The notes below the pieces were generated by a model. The model saw nothing but the letters and a program-made list of their open reading frames with translations, did not search any database and was not told the DNA's origin. Position numbers and translations under genes: made by a program. Positions 1-5,241 of a DNA stretch of 7,532 nt are shown one piece after another. Within the stretch, counting starts at the first letter, position 1; each line of letters opens with the position of its first letter. Source of the stretch: Candidatus Kapaibacterium sp. (GTDB taxonomy: Bacteria > Bacteroidota > Ignavibacteria > Kapaibacteriales > UBA2268); assembly GCA_030835065.1 (NCBI GenBank), contig JAUQWR010000204.1, positions 1 to 7,532 on the forward strand. The letters run 5' to 3'.

Positions 1-386
1 ATTTAGTAGTGGCAAAAGGCGAAATGGGCACTCTCGGCGATTGCTGGGATAGAAATATTGTTCGTATGCGCGAAATGGAAGAATCCTGCAAAATAATCGA
101 ACAAGCATTAGCTCAAATGCCAATGGAAGGCGACGTGCGCGAATCATTACCAAAGAAAATTAAGCCGCCTAAAGGCGAATTTTATGCAAAAGCAGAAAAT
201 CCTAAAGGCGAATTAGGCTTCTATATTGTGAGCGACGGTAGCCCAAAACCATCAAGAGTGAGAGCAAGAGCTACAAGTTTTGTTAATTTGAGCGTGCTTC
301 CTGAAATTTCGAAAGGCTATATGATTGCCGATTTGATTATGATACTCGGAAGCCTTGATATTGTTCTTGGCGAAATAGACAGATAA
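1..386 (+). CDS. nuoD: NADH-quinone oxidoreductase subunit D, C-terminal part (5' end outside window)
   Basis: This is the last 127 codons of the 49-kDa-type subunit of complex I. With NuoB it forms the quinone-reduction site in the peripheral arm next to the membrane. The reading frame is open from base 3 without a stop, so the GTG at base 9 is not a start: it lies inside the family's core. Visible family signatures are the GDCWDR stretch followed by an arginine-rich helix (NIVRMREMEES), the SDGS turn followed by an R-x-R-x-R run (SRVRARATSF), and the ending LGSLDIVLGEIDR. The family normally stops with Asp-Arg, as here. The fragment aligns by eye to the end of E. coli NuoCD, so the C-terminus is intact. 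Whether it is fused to NuoC, as in E. coli, cannot be told from here. nuoH follows after 25 bases. Confidence 0.96.
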   Translation, partial: LVVAKGEMGTLGDCWDRNIVRMREMEESCKIIEQALAQMPMEGDVRESLPKKIKPPKGEFYAKAENPKGELGFYIVSDGSPKPSRVRARATSFVNLSVLPEISKGYMIADLIMILGSLDIVLGEIDR

Positions 387-411
387 TTTTTAAACAATAA
401 GCAGAATCGGA

Positions 412-1461
412 ATGGAACAAAATTTTGTTTATGATTTAATTGGCGAAAACCTAATAGGCTACGTGATAGTGGCAGCAATGCCGCTGATGTTTGTGTTGGT
501 ATATGCTTTGGTCGCAATTTTAGGCGAATTGAAAATATCAGCATGGATACAAGAGCGCTTAGGTCCGATGAGAACAGGCTGGAAAGGCGTGCTACAGCCA
601 ATAGCGGAAGTAGTCAAACTTCTTCAGAAAGAAGATATTACACCTGCAAACGTAAATAAGCCATTATTTAATGTGGCTCCATTTATTATGTTTACAGGAG
701 CTTATGCGGCTTATGCAGTAATTCCTTTCAGTTCGGTATTTGTTCCTTCGGGTATTAATATAGGTTTGTTCTATGTGTTTGCAGTCAGTGCATTTGCTAT
801 TATAGGTATAGTAATGGGCGGCTGGGCATCAAATAATAAGTACTCATTGCTTGGAGCGATGAGAGCTGCTGCTCAGATGATTAGCTATGAAATTCCTATT
901 GCAATTGCAATTTTGGCAGTTGCTACATTGGCAGGCTCACTAGACATGCAGGAAATAATAAAACAACAAGCAGGCGGCATCTGGAATTGGTTTTTATTCG
1001 GCGGAACAGGCTCTATAGCTAAAGTATGGGTTATTCCATTCACTTTTGCTTTGTTCCTTATTTATTTTATTGGTTCGCTTGCCGAAACCAATCGTGTGCC
1101 TTTCGATATTCCCGAAGGCGAGTCAGAAATCGTTGCCGGCTACCATACCGAGTATTCAGGTATGAAGTTTGCAATGTTTTTCTTTGCAGAATATTCTAAT
1201 ATGTTTGTTGTATCTGCGATAATAACAATACTCTTTTTAGGCGGCTGGCAGTCTCCATTTGGTGATTTTATGAATGGACCTGTATGGCAGTCTATTTGGT
1301 TTATTTCCAAAGCTATGTTTTTTGTGTTTGTGCAAATTTGGCTTCGCTGGACATTGCCAAGATTAAGAGTTGACCAACTTATGTATGTAACATGGAAAGT
1401 AATGCTTCCGGTTGCATTTGTTGCTTTTTTTGCAGTAGCATTTTGGGCTATGATTAAATAG
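412..1461 (+). CDS. nuoH: NADH-quinone oxidoreductase subunit H (ND1-type membrane subunit)
   Basis: The 349-residue membrane protein (E. coli NuoH is about 325) forms the heel of complex I. It builds most of the quinone tunnel and starts the proton-transfer path. About eight hydrophobic segments are visible. Diagnostic motifs are QERLGPMRTGWKG at residues 47-59 with LQPIAEVVKLLQKED after it, the GAMRAAAQMISYEIP loop at 148-162, AETNRVPFDIPEGESE at 224-239 followed by VAGYHTEYSGMKFA, and RWTLPRLRVDQLM at 312-324. Two positions differ from the common pattern. The usual Glu-Arg-Lys before the tunnel motif reads Glu-Leu-Lys (E39, L40, K41), and the Asn of GPNR is Met53. The start is ATG 412, with no clear Shine-Dalgarno in the 25-base gap after nuoD. 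The stop is TAG, whereas the other complete genes here end in TAA. Function is confident from the motifs and from position. Confidence 0.98.
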   Translation: MEQNFVYDLIGENLIGYVIVAAMPLMFVLVYALVAILGELKISAWIQERLGPMRTGWKGVLQPIAEVVKLLQKEDITPANVNKPLFNVAPFIMFTGAYAAYAVIPFSSVFVPSGINIGLFYVFAVSAFAIIGIVMGGWASNNKYSLLGAMRAAAQMISYEIPIAIAILAVATLAGSLDMQEIIKQQAGGIWNWFLFGGTGSIAKVWVIPFTFALFLIYFIGSLAETNRVPFDIPEGESEIVAGYHTEYSGMKFAMFFFAEYSNMFVVSAIITILFLGGWQSPFGDFMNGPVWQSIWFISKAMFFVFVQIWLRWTLPRLRVDQLMYVTWKVMLPVAFVAFFAVAFWAMIK

Positions 1462-1482
1462 TAAATGCAAATTGCTTAAATA

Positions 1483-1487
1483 AAGGA
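1483..1487 (+). promoter_or_regulatory. Ribosome binding site of nuoI
   Basis: AAGGA lies six bases before the ATG at 1494, in the 32-base gap after nuoH. It supports that start codon. Most genes in this window lack a comparable site. Confidence 0.7.
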
Positions 1488-1493
1488 TTAAAT

Positions 1494-2054
1494 ATGGAAT
1501 ATTTTAAGAATATATTTAGTGGTATATCGACAGCATTGGTTGGTATGAAGATTACATTCTCACACTTGTTCGAGAAAAATGTAACCTTGCAATATCCAGA
1601 TACATATCACCCGATAAATAGCGGAGATATGCCAGCAAATGCAAGAAACAGAATTGATGTGGATATCGAAGCTTGCATAGGCTGTTTGGCATGCCAAAGA
1701 GACTGCCCTGTCAATTGTATTAAGATTGAAACAGTAAAAGCAGTGGCAGGCGACGAGCCAATGGGTAAAGATGGAAAAACTAAGAAACTATGGGTTTCTC
1801 AGTTTGATATAGATTTTGCAAAATGCTGTTTCTGCTCTTTATGTACTGAAGCCTGCCCTACAGATGCAATATTTATGACACAAGTGTTTGAATATGCAAC
1901 TTACGACAGAAAAGATTTGGTATATCATTTTTCTGACTTAAGCGCAGAACAAGTGCAAGCCAAGAAAGCAGCGCTTGCAAAAGCAACTGCAGAAAAGAAA
2001 AAAGCTGAAGCCGAAGCAAAAGCTAAGGAAGAAGCAGGCAAAAATGAAGCATAA
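1494..2054 (+). CDS. nuoI: NADH-quinone oxidoreductase subunit I (2x[4Fe-4S] ferredoxin-type)
   Basis: NuoI holds the two [4Fe-4S] clusters (N6a and N6b) that pass electrons towards NuoB and the quinone site. The 186-residue protein starts with an amphipathic, membrane-facing N-terminus (res 1-35). It then has two perfect CxxCxxCxxxCP motifs: C61-C64-C67-C71 and C111-C114-C117-C121. The link between them is somewhat long and Lys/Gly-rich (about res 80-100). FEYATYDRKDLVYHFSDLS after the second motif is typical of NuoI. Extra cysteines at 75 and 112 are not part of the motifs. The last 36 residues (151-186) are almost only Ala, Lys and Glu, an extension beyond the conserved fold. With no nuoEFG nearby, NuoI is the likeliest entry point for electrons from ferredoxin or another donor, but that is inference. 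The start is supported by an AAGGA site. Confidence 0.98.
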   Translation: MEYFKNIFSGISTALVGMKITFSHLFEKNVTLQYPDTYHPINSGDMPANARNRIDVDIEACIGCLACQRDCPVNCIKIETVKAVAGDEPMGKDGKTKKLWVSQFDIDFAKCCFCSLCTEACPTDAIFMTQVFEYATYDRKDLVYHFSDLSAEQVQAKKAALAKATAEKKKAEAEAKAKEEAGKNEA

Positions 2055-2107
2055 CTAATATGCATTATTAAGATGAAATATGTTGTAATTAAATAAAGCT
2101 AATTGCT

Positions 2108-2611
2108 ATGGCATTATACGACGTTATATTTTACTTGTTTGCAACTATAGTGCTGGTATCAGCCGGAGGTGTAGTATTTTCAAGAAAGATGATGTATTCT
2201 GCATTTTCTTTGTTGTTTACTTTCTTTGGCGTGTCGGGTCTATATGTATTGCTAAGTGCTGATTTTATAGCGGTAACTCAGATAATGGTATATGTCGGTG
2301 GTATTCTGGTACTGATAATATTCGGTGTGATGCTCACGACAAAGATTACTGGAGTGGATATAAAATCAGGGACATTAGGGGCGTTCCAGATGGGAATTGC
2401 CGGGCTTGCCTCACTTGCTATTGCGGTATTTATGATAATAATGTCGATGAATACTCAGTGGATGCAAAAAGATCCATTGGCAGAAACATCGACCACAGTG
2501 GAAGCAATAGGCGGCTTGTTGTTTACAGAATATTTGCTGGCGTTTGGTGTAGCTGCTATATTACTATTGGTAGCTTTTATCGGCGCAGCTCTAATTGCAC
2601 GTAGAAAATAA
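2108..2611 (+). CDS. nuoJ: NADH-quinone oxidoreductase subunit J (ND6-type)
   Basis: The 167-residue membrane protein has five predicted helices and sits between NuoH and NuoK/NuoN in the membrane arm. Its third helix is a switch point that couples quinone chemistry to pumping. That helix is seen at residues 51-76, in the order ADFIAVTQIMVYVGG then ILVLIIFGVML. The Tyr and Gly-Gly mark the pi-bulge known in this family. A polar loop (about res 113-133) separates the fourth helix from the last one (GLLFTEYLLAFGVAAILL and on), and the protein ends in a short basic tail, ARRK. The length matches the shorter NuoJ forms (E. coli 184). The start is ATG 2108 and no Shine-Dalgarno is visible in the 53-base gap before it. 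nuoK begins 10 bases after the stop, which suggests linked translation. Confidence 0.96.
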   Translation: MALYDVIFYLFATIVLVSAGGVVFSRKMMYSAFSLLFTFFGVSGLYVLLSADFIAVTQIMVYVGGILVLIIFGVMLTTKITGVDIKSGTLGAFQMGIAGLASLAIAVFMIIMSMNTQWMQKDPLAETSTTVEAIGGLLFTEYLLAFGVAAILLLVAFIGAALIARRK

Positions 2612-2614
2612 GGG
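2611..2614 (+). promoter_or_regulatory. Ribosome binding site of nuoK (decides the start)
   Basis: AGGG begins on the last base of the nuoJ stop codon and lies seven bases before ATG 2622. The frame is open further upstream to a TTG at 2595 inside nuoJ. The site, the ATG and the family's usual length all favour 2622. Confidence 0.6.
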
Positions 2615-2621
2615 AAAAATT

Positions 2622-2930
2622 ATGGGAATCGGACTAACTCATTACTTGATAATAAGCATCCTGCTTTTTGCATTGGGTGTGTTTGGTATTGCAACTCGTA
2701 AGAATGCTATCCTCGTGCTTATGGGACTCGAATTGATTCTAAATTCGGCAAATATTAACTTTATTGCTTTTGCACGCTTTGGAGGCATGAATATAGAAGG
2801 TCATGTTGCAGTGATTTTCGTGATTATTCTTGCTGCAGCCGAAGTTGCAGTTGCGCTTGCTATTATTCTGAATATATATCAGAATTTCAGGCATGTGGAT
2901 GTTGATGAAATTAATCAGCTGAAAGACTAA
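2622..2930 (+). CDS. nuoK: NADH-quinone oxidoreductase subunit K (ND4L-type)
   Basis: This small three-helix membrane subunit lies between NuoJ and NuoN and carries two buried glutamates of the central charged axis. Starting at ATG 2622 it has 102 residues, against 100 in E. coli. E37 (in GLELILNSANINF) and E74 (in ILAAAEVAVALAII) match the conserved glutamates of the family (E36 and E72 in E. coli). The N-terminus GLTHYLIIS also fits the family. A longer version from TTG 2595 would add nine residues (MHVENKGKI) and overlap nuoJ by 17 bases. I reject it because those residues are polar, unlike the family, and an AGGG ribosome site precedes the ATG. The C-terminal tail (RHVDVDEINQLKD) is charged and probably lies outside the membrane. 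Confidence 0.97.
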   Translation: MGIGLTHYLIISILLFALGVFGIATRKNAILVLMGLELILNSANINFIAFARFGGMNIEGHVAVIFVIILAAAEVAVALAIILNIYQNFRHVDVDEINQLKD

Positions 2931-2982
2931 TTCAGCATGTTATTTACTCGAAAATATTAATAAAATATAGTATTTAAGTATT

Positions 2983-5184
2983 ATGACAAAAGAAACTATA
3001 CTGCTATTATCGACGGTAATATTATTATTGCCGCTTCTTGGATTTACGATAATAATATTCAACCAAAAAAGACTTGGCAAAGCCGCCGGTTATCTCGGCT
3101 CTGCAGTGCTCGGTATTGATTTGATTTTGTCGATTATCGTGGCTTTTTCTAAGCTCGTTACTTTTGCCGGCGAAGGTATGATCCAAACCAAATTTGATTG
3201 GATTAACCTCGGAACAAAGACAATTTCTATCGGTATCGGTGTCGATAATCTTACAGCCGTAATGCTTATCGTTGTTACATTGATAAGCTTCCTTGTGCAT
3301 TTGTTCTCAATGGAATATATGGCTGAAGATAAACGCTTCCCGAGGTTTTATGCTTATCTCGGCATATTTACTTTCTCAATGTTGGGAATCGTTATTGCAA
3401 ATAACTTCTTAAATATGTATATCTTTTGGGAGCTTGTAGGCTTGAGTTCTTATCTTCTTATCGGATTTTGGTACGAAAAAGACTCAGCTGCAAATGCTAG
3501 CAAAAAAGCATTCATTACCAACCGTATAGGCGACCTTGGTTTCTTTGCGGGTATTATGATTGTATTCTTTACTTATGGCTCATTTATGTTTGATGATGTA
3601 TTTGCCGGTGTGGCTTCAGGCTTGTTGCCATTCGACTCCGGTACTATGCTTACTGCAGCAGGCATTTTGCTTTTCTGTGGTGCCATTGGTAAATCTGCTC
3701 AGTTCCCATTACATGTGTGGCTACCAGACGCTATGGAAGGTCCAACACCTGTAAGTGCATTGATCCATGCTGCTACTATGGTTGCAGCAGGTGTATATCT
3801 CACTTGCAGAATCTTCCCTATGCTTACAGCCGATGCATTGATATTTGTAGCTTATATTGGTGCAATTACTGCATTTATGGCTGCTACAATTGCTATCACT
3901 CAAAATGACTTTAAGAAGGTATTGGCTTATTCAACCGTCAGTCAGTTGGGCTATATGATTATGGCTATCGGCGTCGGTGCATATACTAACGGATTCTTCC
4001 ACCTAGTGACTCATGCTTGGTTCAAAGCTTGTTTGTTCCTTGGTTCGGGTTCGGTAATTCATGCAATGCACCATGCAGCTCATCATTTCCATGATCACCA
4101 CACTGACCCACAGGATATTAGAAATATGGGCGGTTTGCGCAAGACCATGCCTCTGACATATATCACGTTCTTGTTTGTAACAATTGCTATTTCAGGCGTA
4201 CCGTTTACATCCGGATTTTTATCAAAAGACGGTATTTTGGCTGGAACTTTGGCATTTGGTTCTTTGAGCGGACATTGGCTGATTCCTATTGCAGGATTTG
4301 GCGCTGCAGGTATGACTGCATTCTATATGTTCCGCCTATTAATTGAATCATTCCATGGCAAAGCTAAAACTAATATAGCCAGCCATACACATGAGAATAA
4401 TAAATTAATCACTGGTCCGCTTGTTTTATTGTCTGTATTGACAATATGGGTGTTCTATTCGTTCAATCCAATAGACGCAACATCCGGCTGGTTCCAAAAA
4501 TCAATCAAAACACCTGCAACATCAGTGCCTGCAGCATTGCAATTTGACTTCTTAATGCCATTAAACGCAGAAGGTCATAATGCAGCAGCACACACAGAAG
4601 TTGCTACACATAATGCGACAAATTCGCATACTGAACTTGCAAAACACGAAGCAGCTGCAAATACACATGGAGCAGAAGCAAAATCTGCACATGGCTCGCA
4701 TGCATTAAATAAATTTGAAGAAGAGATGCACCATATGCATTATCCTGCAATGATAGCTTCGCTATTGATTGCTGGTTTAGGCATATTGCTATCATTCTGC
4801 TTCTATCAGTTCAAGGTGTTTAGCCCAGACAATATGGCAAATATGATCAAACCATTTTATAAAATATCATTAAATAAGTGGTATTTTGATGAAATATACG
4901 ACAAGACAGTAATTGGCTTGACATTAGGATTCGCAAAATTATTATCATGGTTTGACGGAGCAGTCATAGACGGAATAGTCAATGGCGTAGCAACGGTATT
5001 TAGAGGGATTGGCTGGTTTGTCGGAAAGTTTGACAATATAGTAATTGATGGGTTTGTGAATTTGACAGCACAAACAACCGGATTTTTCGGAGCAGCTTTC
5101 CGTAAGGTTCAGACAGGCCGCATTCAAGCATATTTGATATTTACAATTGTAGGCTTGATGATATTATTCTATTTTTTAGTGTAA
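2983..5184 (+). CDS. nuoL: NADH-quinone oxidoreductase subunit L (ND5-type antiporter-like pump), extended
   Basis: NuoL is the distal proton-pumping subunit, related to Mrp-type Na+/H+ antiporters. It has 733 residues against 613 in E. coli. The core is intact: E150 in FWELVGLSSYLLIGFW, K237 in GKSAQFPLHVWLPDA, H262 in ALIHAATMVAAG, K311/K312 in NDFKKVLAYSTVSQLGY, H340 and H344 with K348 in HLVTHAWFKACLF, and K415 in GFLSKDGIL. These match the channel residues of E. coli NuoL (E144, K229, K305, K342, K399 and neighbours). The extra length lies mostly in three places: a His cluster at 360-373, a His/Ala-rich loop at about 528-587, and a duplicated segment at 657-708 before the last helix. ATG 2983 follows a 52-base AT-rich gap with no visible Shine-Dalgarno. 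A 57-base gap with a small hairpin separates it from nuoM. Confidence 0.98.
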   Translation: MTKETILLLSTVILLLPLLGFTIIIFNQKRLGKAAGYLGSAVLGIDLILSIIVAFSKLVTFAGEGMIQTKFDWINLGTKTISIGIGVDNLTAVMLIVVTLISFLVHLFSMEYMAEDKRFPRFYAYLGIFTFSMLGIVIANNFLNMYIFWELVGLSSYLLIGFWYEKDSAANASKKAFITNRIGDLGFFAGIMIVFFTYGSFMFDDVFAGVASGLLPFDSGTMLTAAGILLFCGAIGKSAQFPLHVWLPDAMEGPTPVSALIHAATMVAAGVYLTCRIFPMLTADALIFVAYIGAITAFMAATIAITQNDFKKVLAYSTVSQLGYMIMAIGVGAYTNGFFHLVTHAWFKACLFLGSGSVIHAMHHAAHHFHDHHTDPQDIRNMGGLRKTMPLTYITFLFVTIAISGVPFTSGFLSKDGILAGTLAFGSLSGHWLIPIAGFGAAGMTAFYMFRLLIESFHGKAKTNIASHTHENNKLITGPLVLLSVLTIWVFYSFNPIDATSGWFQKSIKTPATSVPAALQFDFLMPLNAEGHNAAAHTEVATHNATNSHTELAKHEAAANTHGAEAKSAHGSHALNKFEEEMHHMHYPAMIASLLIAGLGILLSFCFYQFKVFSPDNMANMIKPFYKISLNKWYFDEIYDKTVIGLTLGFAKLLSWFDGAVIDGIVNGVATVFRGIGWFVGKFDNIVIDGFVNLTAQTTGFFGAAFRKVQTGRIQAYLIFTIVGLMILFYFLV
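4060..4101 (+). other. Histidine cluster in a NuoL interhelix loop
   Basis: Residues 360-373 of NuoL hold eight histidines in fourteen residues (H360, 363, 364, 367, 368, 370, 372, 373). They come just after the conserved HAWFKACLFLGSGSV helix and before NMGGLRKTMP. In E. coli NuoL the same loop is short and has few histidines. By analogy with the E. coli fold this loop would be on the cytoplasmic side. A role in metal or proton binding is possible but unproven. Confidence 0.75.
4576..4740 (+). other. Histidine/alanine-rich loop in NuoL
   Basis: Residues 532-586 of NuoL contain eleven histidines (H532, 537, 543, 549, 555, 562, 570, 573, 583, 584, 586) in a low-complexity Ala/Thr/Asn/Glu background. 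The first six are spaced about every five to seven residues. The stretch lies between hydrophobic segment 479-492 and segment 588-608, which correspond to helices 14 and 15 of E. coli NuoL. That places the loop on the periplasmic side by analogy. The DNA keeps the reading frame and codon style of the gene, so this is a coding insertion and not a frameshift artefact. Confidence 0.8.
4951..5106 (+). repeat. Tandem 26-residue repeat in the NuoL C-terminal region
   Basis: Residues 657-682 and 683-708 of NuoL are two adjacent copies of a 26-residue unit. Both begin Phe-Asp, carry VIDG-x-VN near the start and end in Lys. I count 11 identical positions of 26. The DNA of the two copies has diverged clearly, so the duplication is old. 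The region corresponds to the lateral amphipathic helix that runs along the membrane arm, before the last helix (res 715-733). An RKVQTGRIQAY motif follows the second copy. Confidence 0.7.
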
Positions 5185-5197
5185 TCGGCTGAGCCGA
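5185..5197 (+). other. Small hairpin immediately after the nuoL stop codon
   Basis: TCGGC and GCCGA form a perfect five-base-pair, GC-rich stem around a TGA loop, beginning on the base after the nuoL stop. No T-run follows, so it does not look like an intrinsic terminator. It stands out in an otherwise very AT-rich gap and could affect mRNA stability or processing between nuoL and nuoM, but the stem is short and may be chance. Confidence 0.35.
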
Positions 5198-5232
5198 GAT
5201 TTGATAATTAGTAATAAAAATAAATTTAATCC

Positions 5233-5237
5233 GGAGG
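5233..5237 (+). promoter_or_regulatory. Strong ribosome binding site of nuoM
   Basis: A full GGAGG lies four bases before ATG 5242. It is the strongest Shine-Dalgarno in the window and fixes the start of nuoM. Confidence 0.85.
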
Positions 5238-5241
5238 ATTA

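Noticed and set aside
9..11. GTG as a start codon for a 125-residue protein
   Set aside because: The frame is open to the left edge and the residues before and after it belong to the conserved NuoD core, so this is a truncated gene, not a small one.
317..601. Minus-strand open frame of 94 residues across the nuoD-nuoH junction
   Set aside because: It overlaps conserved parts of both genes and resembles no recognisable protein; it is a shadow of the plus-strand genes.
2595..2621. Upstream in-frame TTG start for nuoK inside nuoJ
   Set aside because: It adds nine polar residues unlike the family. ATG 2622 has an AGGG site seven bases upstream and gives the usual length of about 100 residues.
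3025..3908. Open frames overlapping nuoL on both strands, including Cys/Tyr-rich ones around 3717-3908
   Set aside because: They lie wholly inside conserved nuoL codons, have low-complexity composition typical of out-of-frame translation, and lack ribosome sites or domain features.
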